Of a stretch of 31,487 nt of DNA, positions 22,128 to 29,355 are shown piece after piece. The stretch's first letter is position 1. Each line of letters opens with the position of its first letter. The notes under the pieces were generated by a model. The model saw only the letters and a list, made by a program, of their open reading frames with translations, was not told the DNA's origin and made no database searches. This DNA is from a virus: the IMG/VR virus record IMGVR_UViG_3300013131_000155, positions 1 through 31,487 of that record; one strand, given 5' to 3'. The position numbers were made by a program, and so were the translations under genes.

Positions 22128-23933
22128 TTAATTAGGTACGTGTATTAATTTTTTATATTCAGGTAGATAAAGATATTCTATTTTAGAATTTTGAAGAGTA
22201 CGCACAGCGTCTTCCAATGTTTCTACCAATGGTTCTCCACCCAAATTAAACGAGGTATTAAAAATTATTGGAATACCAGTTTTTTCATAGAAAGTTTTGA
22301 TTAAATTGTAATAATTTTGATTCTGTTCTTTGGTAACTGTTTGTATTCTACAAGTGCCATCCACATGAATTATGGCAGGAATTTTTTCATGCACACCATC
22401 CTTACAGTTCACAGCATACATCATGTATGGAGATTCGTCCATGCCTCGCAAATCAAACCAATCATGCACATGTTCTTTCAATATGGTTCCAGCAAAAGGT
22501 CTGAAATATTCTCTCTTTTTAACTAGATTAACGAAATCTTTGCCATCTTTAAAAGTTGGATCAAACAACAGTGATCTATTTCCCAAAGCTCTTGGTCCAT
22601 TTTCAGATTTTCCTTGAAACACAGCCACGATGTTTTTTTTGGTCAACAATTCAGTTATCTCATTATCATTGGAATCTTTCAGTATGGTTTTTGCTCCGTC
22701 ACACAATTGTTCTATGTCTGTAATGCTGTATTTTCTTTCTGGTCCTAAATATAGAGTGTGACTGTTCAATGGAGTTTTGTGTGAGAATATTTGATGATAA
22801 AATAACAGAGCAGCGCCCATGGCAGTGCCTGCGTCATTGCTGACTGGTTCCACATACAATTCTATTCCGTCTTTGCGCAGATATTCTAGATATGAATAAT
22901 TGGCCACACAATTTAAACCATATCCTCCTGACAGTACCACTTTTTTCTTTTGAGTCATTTGCACTGCTTTGTATATTAATTTCAGCACTTCGGCCTGAGT
23001 TTCCATCTGACAGGCGTATGCCATGTCTCTGCGACTCTGTAATTTGGTCACATCATCGTATGAGCTACCATCAGGATCCTGCAAGCCTTCAAACAATTGT
23101 CCGTTCACTAGAGCTGCATTTGGATATGTGGGCAAAATTAAATTTCTATTTGATAATGATATTACACTGTTGGTTTCGAATAGTTTGGGAATTTTATCAT
23201 TGGGTGTGCCATAAGGAAATAACCCCATGGTCTTGCCAGCTTCAATGGGCATAAATCCACAGTATTGAGTCACTGCTTCATAAACTTTTACAATGCCAGC
23301 TCTGTCACTGAACACAGCCTCATGAGTCTTGCCAGGCTCATCTGTAATCTCAGAAGGAAAATTTTTCATCACTGCACCCAATACTGGATCTCTAGTGCCA
23401 TAATGTTTGTATAAAGATTTAAACTCTGCAGGGTAAGCACAATCTATGATGGATTCCACTTCCCACACTGTGGTAGGACCTTGTATGTTATTGTTGATTC
23501 CTATGAAAGTGCCAGCTCCATCCACTATCACACTCACGGCACTGTCAAAACCGCTACGATAGAAGGCACAAGCTGCATGTAATTTGTGATGTATGTGACT
23601 GAGATCAATCACTTGTGGATGATTGTGTGAGTCAGCCTGTCTATCAATCAGTCCTAATTTTCTTGCCAATCCTGTATAAACATCATCACCTGAAAAATCC
23701 ACTTTGCCTGCAGTGTCTTTGAGTTTTTGTGTGTGTGCAACCACTAGATAATCTATTTTATCAGTGTGTTTGAGTATTTCAACCATGGAAGCAAAAGGAC
23801 CTCCATCATATTTTTGTCTACTTAATCTTTCTTCTTCAATGGAAAAAACTATCTTTCCATTTTTCAATAAACAAACTCCTGCGTTGTGTCCTCTGGCAAT
23901 AGCAGCAATATATCCTGAAAGTTTTTTAGTCAT
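22128..23933 (-). CDS. O-carbamoyltransferase, NodU/CmcH/TobZ family
   Basis: A 601-residue protein from the ATG at 23933 (MTKKLSGYIAAIARGHNAG). A longer open frame reaches 23984, but it would lie inside the upstream GT9 gene. The N-terminal Kae1/YrdC-related domain has H16-NAG, EEERLSR and the metal-binding H-x-x-H-x-x-H cluster (HIHHKLHAA, near residue 115), then VIVDGAGTF. The C-terminal domain starts near residue 430 with the signature ENGPRALGNRS and continues with YFRPFAG and PIIFNTSFNLGGEP. These enzymes form carbamoyl-adenylate from carbamoyl phosphate and ATP and transfer the carbamoyl group to a hydroxyl, usually of a sugar. It overlaps the end of GT9-2 by 8 nt and abuts GT9-1, so it very probably carbamoylates the glycan made by these enzymes. 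Confidence 0.95.
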   Translation of the reverse strand: MTKKLSGYIAAIARGHNAGVCLLKNGKIVFSIEEERLSRQKYDGGPFASMVEILKHTDKIDYLVVAHTQKLKDTAGKVDFSGDDVYTGLARKLGLIDRQADSHNHPQVIDLSHIHHKLHAACAFYRSGFDSAVSVIVDGAGTFIGINNNIQGPTTVWEVESIIDCAYPAEFKSLYKHYGTRDPVLGAVMKNFPSEITDEPGKTHEAVFSDRAGIVKVYEAVTQYCGFMPIEAGKTMGLFPYGTPNDKIPKLFETNSVISLSNRNLILPTYPNAALVNGQLFEGLQDPDGSSYDDVTKLQSRRDMAYACQMETQAEVLKLIYKAVQMTQKKKVVLSGGYGLNCVANYSYLEYLRKDGIELYVEPVSNDAGTAMGAALLFYHQIFSHKTPLNSHTLYLGPERKYSITDIEQLCDGAKTILKDSNDNEITELLTKKNIVAVFQGKSENGPRALGNRSLLFDPTFKDGKDFVNLVKKREYFRPFAGTILKEHVHDWFDLRGMDESPYMMYAVNCKDGVHEKIPAIIHVDGTCRIQTVTKEQNQNYYNLIKTFYEKTGIPIIFNTSFNLGGEPLVETLEDAVRTLQNSKIEYLYLPEYKKLIHVPN

Positions 23934-24867
23934 CTGTATTTCTGCCCATGATACCATTAATAACAAATTCTTCAATCTGTTCATTCATATTCATAAGCAA
24001 CTCATTTTTTCTATTGATTCTTTCATCCATAGTGATTCTTATGGGATCGTATTCTCTATCAATTTCTCCAAGGTCCATGATGTTGAAATATTCACATTCA
24101 GGATAGCTGGTATTAATGGGGTATGTTGGGCCCAATACCACCGTTGTAGGCGTGCCTACTGTGTAGGATAGATGTTGTCCCACACTGTCACAACCAAAGA
24201 AATGATCAGCATGTTTGATCACTGAGGCCCATTGTCGCAGATTTAATCCTTCAGGAAAAGCCACTTCGTCTGTGTATTTCTGATCTTTGAGATCCAATCC
24301 AAATTCTGACATCAGTATCACTGCAAAGTTTTCTTTTTGCAATTTTCTAATGAGACTTTTAACATTTTTATATTCTATGCTGCGACTGGTTTTGTCGATC
24401 AAAGTGTTGTCTATGTGTTCTATGCCTCTGCCAAATGGTTGAAATATAATTGTTTTTTCTTTTTTTATTTTATTTTTTATTTCATCGATCAATTTTTTGC
24501 CTTGTATGATTTCTTCTTTGCTCAGCATCACAGTGGGTTTGGGTAGAGTTCTTACTCCTTTGTTGTTGATCAATATATCAAATGCTTGTGAAAGATTACA
24601 CTTCTGATTGTAGTATTCCCAAACTCTATAAGGTTCCAAACTCATTACATCTCTACTCTGCAGTTTGGAATGAAATAAATTTTTATGAAAAATGTCGTAG
24701 GTTTTTTGATCCAACAGAGGATGCCCTTTGAGTATGTCCACTGCTCCTTCACAGATCACTAAAAAATCTTTGTCTCCTGATTCTTCTGCATATTTTTCCA
24801 GTGCAGGAATGGCACATAAGATTCTACCTATGCCACCATTGAGAAAAAATGCTTTGGATCTGTTCAT
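23926..24867 (-). CDS. GT9-family glycosyltransferase (ADP-heptosyltransferase type), copy 2
   Basis: A 313-residue paralogue of the 21176-22126 gene. Shared features are the GGIGR loop (11-15), PALEKYA, LVICEGA, KGHPLL, EPYRVWEYYNQKCN, IIFQPFGRG, then ADHFFGCDSVGQHLS near residue 220 and VVLGPTYP-N-SYPE, and a PIRITMDE segment towards the C-terminus. The GT9 (WaaC/WaaF-like) assignment rests on the two-domain layout and the D-S-x-G-x-H and G-P-T-x-P motifs. Two non-identical copies suggest two sequential transfers or two acceptors. It is the first gene after a 61-nt gap holding a small hairpin and a sigma70-like candidate promoter. Its stop overlaps the carbamoyltransferase start. No clear ribosome-binding site precedes the ATG. 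Confidence 0.85.
   Translation of the reverse strand: MNRSKAFFLNGGIGRILCAIPALEKYAEESGDKDFLVICEGAVDILKGHPLLDQKTYDIFHKNLFHSKLQSRDVMSLEPYRVWEYYNQKCNLSQAFDILINNKGVRTLPKPTVMLSKEEIIQGKKLIDEIKNKIKKEKTIIFQPFGRGIEHIDNTLIDKTSRSIEYKNVKSLIRKLQKENFAVILMSEFGLDLKDQKYTDEVAFPEGLNLRQWASVIKHADHFFGCDSVGQHLSYTVGTPTTVVLGPTYPINTSYPECEYFNIMDLGEIDREYDPIRITMDERINRKNELLMNMNEQIEEFVINGIMGRNTDD
24605..24636. repeat. 32-nt direct repeat, copy in GT9-2
   Basis: Identical to 21870-21901, see that entry. Sequence outside these 32 nt diverges at once on both sides. Confidence 0.9.
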
Positions 24868-24874
24868 ATAAATG

Positions 24875-24887
24875 CTGTCTTGGACAG
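24875..24887 (-). other. Small hairpin in the leader of the GT9-2 gene
   Basis: CTGTC (24875-24879) pairs with GACAG (24883-24887) around a 3-nt loop, 7 nt above the ATG on the minus strand. No T-run follows, so it is unlikely to be a terminator. It may affect translation of the glycosyltransferase or nothing at all. Confidence 0.4.
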
Positions 24888-24888
24888 T

Positions 24889-24918
24889 ATTATATATCAG
24901 CTGAATGTTTTGTTTGAA
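24889..24918 (-). promoter_or_regulatory. Candidate sigma70-like promoter before GT9-2
   Basis: A perfect -10 TATAAT (24889-24894, minus strand) lies 18 nt from a weak -35 TTCAAA (24913-24918). It lies in the only real gap before the GT9/carbamoyltransferase genes. In AT-rich DNA such matches arise by chance. Confidence 0.3.
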
Positions 24919-24928
24919 TTATTCTTGA

Positions 24929-25585
24929 CTAGTATTGTGGTACTTCGTGTTTGAATGGAATTTTCCAATGACTCACATTAGCGTATTTGGTTGGTATGTT
25001 TTCCAGCCAAGTTTTATAGGTTTCTAATTTGACTCTGTTAGCGTCAGTTAAATTTTCATTGGTTTCCAAAGCTCTGCCAATGTTGGCTGCCTGCGTTACC
25101 ATGCTGTCTAAAAAACTCTGTCTGCTGAGAGCATGCACTCTAAATCTTGGTCTCACGTATGCACCATTTTCAAATTTTAAATCTAAACCATAATACTGTT
25201 GTGCAATCATGCCGGTGTTTTGATCCCAAACATATTCCCAAGTTTCTGGTTCACCTGCACCATCCACAGTGCCTAAATTGCAAGTGAATGGGTCCACAGC
25301 ACCTGTGTCATACATGTTGGTCACATAGGCTGCTTCAAATGTGTTCACTGTGGCATCCAACACTGTGTAGGCTTTGCCTGGTTCTTGCACATATGAATTA
25401 AAGCTGTTCATTTCTTCCATGGTGTCTGAAACAAACACATATTTTTCCACATATTTGGTTACTGCATCGTATTGCAGTCTGATGTATTTTGGTCCATTGT
25501 AGGTGGCTGCGTATGTTTTGTTCTGTGTGGTGGTGCTTAGATAAGGCTCATCTGTTAAAGGTATTTGAAAATTTTTTGTGATCAT
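24929..25585 (-). CDS. Probable tail fibre assembly or virion protein
   Basis: A 218-residue protein of unknown function. The last ~60 residues (NLTDANRVKLETYKTWLENIP then HWKIPFKHEVPQY) resemble the C-terminal helix and W-x-x-P tail of phage tail fibre assembly chaperones. The N-terminal part is beta-rich and aromatic (YNGPKYIRLQYDAVTKYVEKY). The position directly downstream of three putative adhesin paralogues fits a chaperone or accessory for them. It has a GATAAATA late promoter 28 nt upstream and a good AGAGGAA ribosome-binding site. The glycosyltransferase gene starts 61 nt downstream and may be read from the same promoter. Confidence 0.6.
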   Translation of the reverse strand: MITKNFQIPLTDEPYLSTTTQNKTYAATYNGPKYIRLQYDAVTKYVEKYVFVSDTMEEMNSFNSYVQEPGKAYTVLDATVNTFEAAYVTNMYDTGAVDPFTCNLGTVDGAGEPETWEYVWDQNTGMIAQQYYGLDLKFENGAYVRPRFRVHALSRQSFLDSMVTQAANIGRALETNENLTDANRVKLETYKTWLENIPTKYANVSHWKIPFKHEVPQY

Positions 25586-25613
25586 ATCTTGTGTTCCTCT
25601 GCTTTATTTAGTG

Positions 25614-25621
25614 TATTTATC
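25614..25621 (-). promoter_or_regulatory. Late promoter GATAAATA
   Basis: GATAAATACACTAAA on the minus strand, 28 nt above the ATG at 25585. It is identical over 15 nt to the element upstream of the gene at 19314-20027. It probably also serves the downstream glycosyltransferase and carbamoyltransferase genes. Confidence 0.65.
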
Positions 25622-25632
25622 AACATATCCTA

Positions 25633-26595
25633 TTAAGACTCAATAAATCTGATACGAATGCCACCCCAGCCGCCTCTGATACCGTGATCTCTCACACCTG
25701 GGCATGCTTGTGGAGGCAGTCCGCCTGCTCCAATGGGCAAGTAAGCTGAACAACCTTGCATCTCGTAACATCCGCAAGATCTGTCTGATCTCCAGCAATG
25801 ACTGTTGGGAGCTCCTCTCTGAGGAGATTTGGTCATGCCTGCCAATGCTGCAAAATATGGCATCAATTGTGATCCAGCCATACCGTCTGTGTGCCTGTTG
25901 CCGTCTGTGGTATTCACAGCCACTCTAGCTCCTTTTTCCGCAAACATGTAAGAAGGCAATGGAGCATAATGATAAAATTGACATGGACATGTTGGATGAC
26001 ATCCTAAGAAAGCTGAACAGCCAATGATACCGCAGCAGTTGATGTCACCACCGTAGGCCAGTGCTTCCCAGCCTCCTGAGCAATGATTACAGATAATACC
26101 GCAGTTGTCGTTGATGGGTCCAAATCCACAAAATCCATTGGCATAAAAACAACACCACATGCTGGTGTTGGTGCTGCAAAAACTGGTTCCACCTCGGCCA
26201 CCTCTAGCACACAAACAACCGTTGGTAGTGGTACTGGTCCAACACACTGTGGTGGGGTCGCCGCAACCTGAAAAACACAAGTCGTGTGCGTAACGAGGAA
26301 AGCCCACACAGCCACACACAAAGTTGGCAGTGGTCACTTCAAAAGATTTTCTAGAATATCCACCTGCATTGCCTGGCACTCCTGAACCGCAGCAACACAT
26401 ACGAGAACCAGATCCGCCAGCTCCCCATACTTCCACAATCACACAGCCAGCTGCTGGTGGCTTCCAACACAATCCATTGCAGTAGTTGGTGTAGAATGTG
26501 CCGGGTGAAAAGGCGTAGATCACACCTGTTTCCAGATTGGTCTCTATGACTTCGTACTGCACTCTGCTTGATAATATGCTTTTTAATCCTGGCAT
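25633..26595 (-). CDS. Gly/Cys-rich adhesin-like protein, paralogue 3
   Basis: A 320-residue protein with 31 cysteines (about 10%) and many glycines. The N-terminal ~45 residues (MPGLKSILSSRVQYEVIETNLETG and FSPGTFYTNYC) are shared with the two genes upstream. The VEVWGAGGSGSRMCCCG-x-G block then opens a Gly/Cys-rich body, and a conserved CPGVRDHG-x-RGGWG-x-IRI end closes it. WGAGG-type glycine-rich domains occur in phage receptor-binding proteins. The regular CC and C-x-C pattern is conserved in all three copies, implying disulfides or metal sites. No signal peptide or enzyme motif is seen. Its ATG overlaps the stop of the previous paralogue by 1 nt. A tail adhesin role is inferred. Confidence 0.75.
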   Translation of the reverse strand: MPGLKSILSSRVQYEVIETNLETGVIYAFSPGTFYTNYCNGLCWKPPAAGCVIVEVWGAGGSGSRMCCCGSGVPGNAGGYSRKSFEVTTANFVCGCVGFPRYAHDLCFSGCGDPTTVCWTSTTTNGCLCARGGRGGTSFCSTNTSMWCCFYANGFCGFGPINDNCGIICNHCSGGWEALAYGGDINCCGIIGCSAFLGCHPTCPCQFYHYAPLPSYMFAEKGARVAVNTTDGNRHTDGMAGSQLMPYFAALAGMTKSPQRGAPNSHCWRSDRSCGCYEMQGCSAYLPIGAGGLPPQACPGVRDHGIRGGWGGIRIRFIES

Positions 26596-27593
26596 TAGTT
26601 TAACCCCAATATTCCTGTTCCTGTGTATTTAATCCTGATCATTCCGTGACCACCTCGGTAGGCATGATCTCTCACATCTGGACATGGATGCGGTCCTGAC
26701 CCAGGATTTCCTGGCGGAGAGTATGGTATACAACCATTGGCCTGATAACATCCGCAGTATCTAAAACCTGTCCAACATGACGAATAATTTCCGCCACCTG
26801 TGGGATTTCTTCCGGCCAATCCCAAAGTGTGTAAAAATCCATAAATGGATCCACCGCTCCAGTTGTAGGCTCCATTGTCCACATCGTTGGTATAAGTGAT
26901 CCATGCTCCGCAATCAGCAAATTGTTTGGGTGGAGTTCTCAAGTGATACCAGAATGCACAAGGACATGTTGGCAAACATCCAAAGTAACTCACACAACTG
27001 AATCCACCAGCCATGTTGCAGGTTCCGCCATAAGCCTGTGCTTGGTGAATGGCACAGCCTGCTCCTCTGTAGTTGCACACAATGCCGCAGTTGTCGCCAG
27101 CACACTTGGTGCTGCAAAAACCACCTGCCGTGAAACAACAATAAGCAGATGGAGTGGTAGAACAATAACTGAATCCACCTTGACCACCTTCTGCACACAT
27201 ACATCCTGTGGTGCCATTGCCTTCCCAGCACACTCCTGTGCTTTCAGATCTGCCTCTGTAACATAAATCTTCTGTGTTGCCGCAGCTCAATCCCACGTTG
27301 CCTCTGATGCAGCAGCCCACAGTGACCGAAACTGTTCTGCTGGAGTAAGCACCTGGATTGCCTGGCAAACCATATCCGCAACAGCACATTTCTGCGCCGG
27401 ATCCACCTGCTCCCCAGATCTCAATCACTGCTGTGCCTGTGCCTGGTGATCTCCAACACACGCCACAACAGAAATTAGTTCCTTGTGCTGTGCCTGGAGT
27501 GTAGGCCCATATTCTACCTTCTTCAAGGTTTGATTCTAAACCTTGCAGTTGAAATGCCAATTTGGTTTCTATCAATGATCTAAGTGTGGCCAT
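26595..27593 (-). CDS. Gly/Cys-rich adhesin-like protein, paralogue 2
   Basis: A 332-residue protein with 32 cysteines. It shares with its neighbours the MATLRSLIETK-type start, the TNFCCGVCW segment, the IEIWGAGGSGAEMCCCG block, GC-x-CAEGGQGG, AYCCF, DNCGI-x-CN, CPCAFW, CGCYQANGC and a final CPDVRDHAYRGGHG-x-IRI strand. The three copies differ mainly in the loops between these cysteine clusters and in the segment at about residues 220-270, as expected if different surface patches bind different ligands. It begins 3 nt after the stop of paralogue 1 and is translationally coupled to paralogue 3. Function is inferred only from composition and tail-gene context. Confidence 0.75.
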   Translation of the reverse strand: MATLRSLIETKLAFQLQGLESNLEEGRIWAYTPGTAQGTNFCCGVCWRSPGTGTAVIEIWGAGGSGAEMCCCGYGLPGNPGAYSSRTVSVTVGCCIRGNVGLSCGNTEDLCYRGRSESTGVCWEGNGTTGCMCAEGGQGGFSYCSTTPSAYCCFTAGGFCSTKCAGDNCGIVCNYRGAGCAIHQAQAYGGTCNMAGGFSCVSYFGCLPTCPCAFWYHLRTPPKQFADCGAWITYTNDVDNGAYNWSGGSIYGFLHTLGLAGRNPTGGGNYSSCWTGFRYCGCYQANGCIPYSPPGNPGSGPHPCPDVRDHAYRGGHGMIRIKYTGTGILGLN

Positions 27594-27596
27594 AAT

Positions 27597-28580
27597 TTAA
27601 TCCTGTATCCATTTGATTCTGATTGCTCCACCACCGCCGCTCATGGCGTGATCTCTCACACCTGGACATGGATGTGGTCCTGATGCTGGGAATCCTGGTG
27701 GTAAAAGAGTGGTACAACCTTCGTTCTCATAACAACCGCAGTTGAGAGAACCGTTCCAGCAGGCCGAAAAAGGTGCTCCGTACTGTGGATTTCTAGCTGC
27801 ACCCGACAATGCTTGAAAATATTGACCACGACCCTGACCTGACCAGTTGGCAAAACCATTGCCATCGTCATTGTTGAAGCTGACCACCACTCCGCATTTG
27901 GCAAAGTATCCTGCTGGACCTTGCATGTGCCAGTGTGTGGCACACGGACATGATGATCCTGAAGCTCCTAAAAAACTCACACAGCTGAATCCACCCGCGC
28001 AATTGATTGTGCCGCCGTAGGCCTGCGCACACCATCCACCAGAACAACATCTGTTACAAATAATTCCGCAATCACCGTTCACACCCAAAGTGTGACGGAA
28101 TCCATTTGCTGCAAAACAACAGTAGGCATTGGTGCCTGTGGAACAGATTGAAACTCCGCCTCGGCCACCTTCTGCACACATACAACCTTGTCCTGTTGCA
28201 GTGCCAACGGGATAATAGGTAATGCCTGTGGCATCACCACAGCCTCTGAAACACAAATCGTTAGCATTACGACAGCTCTGCCCCACCTGACCACAGATGT
28301 ATCCACAGCAGCTCAGTGTGATATTTCTTTTGGAATAGGCTCCTGGATTGGCTGGCATGCCAAATCCGCAGCAACACATATGAGCACTTGATCCACCTGC
28401 TCCCCATATCTCCACAATGGCTGTGCCGGATGCACAAGGTTTGAAACAGATTCCAAAGTGATAGGGGCTAAAGTTGGGACTGGTGTTGTACATGTAGATC
28501 TGGCCCGACTCAATGTTGGTCTCTGTGACCTGTGGAAAGTCAGATTTCTTTGTCGCCGTAAGTGTTTTTAAACTTGCCAT
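27597..28580 (-). CDS. Gly/Cys-rich adhesin-like protein, paralogue 1
   Basis: A 327-residue protein from the ATG at 28580 (MASLKTLTATKK), which aligns with the starts of the two downstream paralogues and has AAAGGA upstream. The open frame extends to 28649, but that part overlaps the preceding gene. It has 31 cysteines in the same order as the other copies: the VEIWGAGGSSAHMCCCG block, SCCGYICG, GC-x-CAEGGRGG, AYCCF, CGIICN, CPCATHW, CGCYENEGC and CPGVRDHAMSGGGG. It follows the small 110-residue virion protein. No hydrophobic membrane segment is visible. Probable tail tip or adhesin protein; the biochemical role is unknown. Confidence 0.75.
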   Translation of the reverse strand: MASLKTLTATKKSDFPQVTETNIESGQIYMYNTSPNFSPYHFGICFKPCASGTAIVEIWGAGGSSAHMCCCGFGMPANPGAYSKRNITLSCCGYICGQVGQSCRNANDLCFRGCGDATGITYYPVGTATGQGCMCAEGGRGGVSICSTGTNAYCCFAANGFRHTLGVNGDCGIICNRCCSGGWCAQAYGGTINCAGGFSCVSFLGASGSSCPCATHWHMQGPAGYFAKCGVVVSFNNDDGNGFANWSGQGRGQYFQALSGAARNPQYGAPFSACWNGSLNCGCYENEGCTTLLPPGFPASGPHPCPGVRDHAMSGGGGAIRIKWIQD

Positions 28581-28627
28581 ACTTTCAAATCCTTTTTGAT
28601 CAATTGAGCTGTGTGAATTGCGTTCAA

Positions 28628-28960
28628 TTACACTGCGCCAACGATCCAACCAGTGCCCGCGCCTGTGTAGATCAAAGTTACGATTGCTTGGTTCAAGTCA
28701 ATGGTTAAATTGTCAGCTGCTCCGTTGATCAATGCACCATTTCTAGCCACTGTGATGTTGTTGGTAGCTGAGCTATTGCCAACATCTATGATTTGAATGG
28801 TGTCATTGTCCAACAAACTGGTGCTGAGTGGTAAAGTGATAGTGAAGGCTCCTCCAGAGGAGTCTGCCAAAATTCTATCATTCACAACTGCTTGATACGT
28901 GGTCGTAACGTTTCTGATCACTATGCCAGCGGTTCCGGTTGTTGATATGTATCTTCCCAT
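28628..28960 (-). CDS. Small tail-fibre-type beta domain protein
   Basis: A 110-residue protein with no cysteine. The pattern Y-Q-A-VVNDRILADSSGGAFTITLP, then IQIIDVGNSSATNNITVARNG and ITLIYTGAGTGWIVGA-like strands matches a domain common at the C-terminus of phage tail fibres and in small virion proteins of marine phages. Here it stands alone as a complete gene. It has a CATAAATA late promoter 23 nt upstream and an AAGGA ribosome-binding site. It directly precedes the Gly/Cys-rich paralogue cluster, which its promoter probably also transcribes. Confidence 0.75.
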   Translation of the reverse strand: MGRYISTTGTAGIVIRNVTTTYQAVVNDRILADSSGGAFTITLPLSTSLLDNDTIQIIDVGNSSATNNITVARNGALINGAADNLTIDLNQAIVTLIYTGAGTGWIVGAV

Positions 28961-28983
28961 GTTTTAGTCCTTATGTTTGCTTG

Positions 28984-28991
28984 TATTTATG
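28984..28991 (-). promoter_or_regulatory. Late promoter CATAAATA
   Basis: CATAAATAC on the minus strand, 23 nt above the ATG at 28960 and followed by AAGGA. It is the apparent promoter for the 110-residue gene and the three Gly/Cys-rich genes. Confidence 0.7.
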
Positions 28992-29006
28992 CTAATGTTG
29001 GTATTA

Positions 29007-29327
29007 TTACAGCGTTGATGTTTCAATGCCATAAACAACCGCACTAGCGTTGCCCCCTGATGCGTATGCCACTAATCTTTGTGATGCTGCCAAAACTAAG
29101 CCGGTTCTTTCCAGCACTCCTTTGGACAGTACTTCCACATCGTATTCAATGTACTCACCCGCAGTTGGAGTGCCTGTGGTAGCCACAGCCAATCTAAAAG
29201 TTTGAGCCTGATTGCCCCGATTAAGGAAGTTCACAGCAACCACTGCAAACGTATCAGCTGGACAGGTGTACACTGTTGTCAAAGTAGCAGCGGTCAAATC
29301 CGATGCTCCCAATCTTCCTGTTGCCAT
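29007..29327 (-). CDS. Small conserved virion protein of marine T4-like phages
   Basis: A 106-residue protein with a beta-sandwich-like pattern: MATGRLGASDLTAATLTTVYT, then FAVVAVNFLNRGNQAQTFRLAV, EYIEYDVEVLSKGVLERTG and VVYGIETSTL. I recognise this arrangement as a small protein repeatedly found among structural genes of marine T4-like phages. Its role in the virion is not known to me. The ribosome-binding site AAGGAGA is strong. It starts 28 nt after the stop of the large structural protein and is probably cotranscribed with it. Confidence 0.75.
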   Translation of the reverse strand: MATGRLGASDLTAATLTTVYTCPADTFAVVAVNFLNRGNQAQTFRLAVATTGTPTAGEYIEYDVEVLSKGVLERTGLVLAASQRLVAYASGGNASAVVYGIETSTL

Positions 29328-29355
29328 TTACTGTTCTCCTTTTGTTGTACTCTTG

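Noticed and set aside
23934-23984. Longer carbamoyltransferase beginning at 23984
   Set aside because: The extra 17 residues lie inside the GT9-2 coding sequence. The ATG at 23933 gives the normal family start just before GYIAAIARGHNAG.
20704-24171. Antisense open frames of 118-135 residues over the oxygenase, carbamoyltransferase and GT9 genes
   Set aside because: They are opposite well-recognised enzymes with intact motifs. The translations show no domain and no upstream signals.
10393-24867. Host LPS-core gene island rather than phage DNA
   Set aside because: The sugar genes are coupled directly to gp15 on one side and to tail genes on the other, without mobile element traces. They share the strand, spacing and late promoters of the phage genes.
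26922-27266. 114-residue plus-strand open frame and several antisense frames over the Gly/Cys-rich genes
   Set aside because: They are opposite three paralogues whose protein conservation explains the sequence. The frames are not consistently shared as proteins and have no start signals.
28581-28649. Longer first Gly/Cys-rich protein beginning at 28649
   Set aside because: The extra 23 residues overlap the preceding gene and are not found in the two paralogues, while the ATG at 28580 aligns with them and has AAAGGA upstream.
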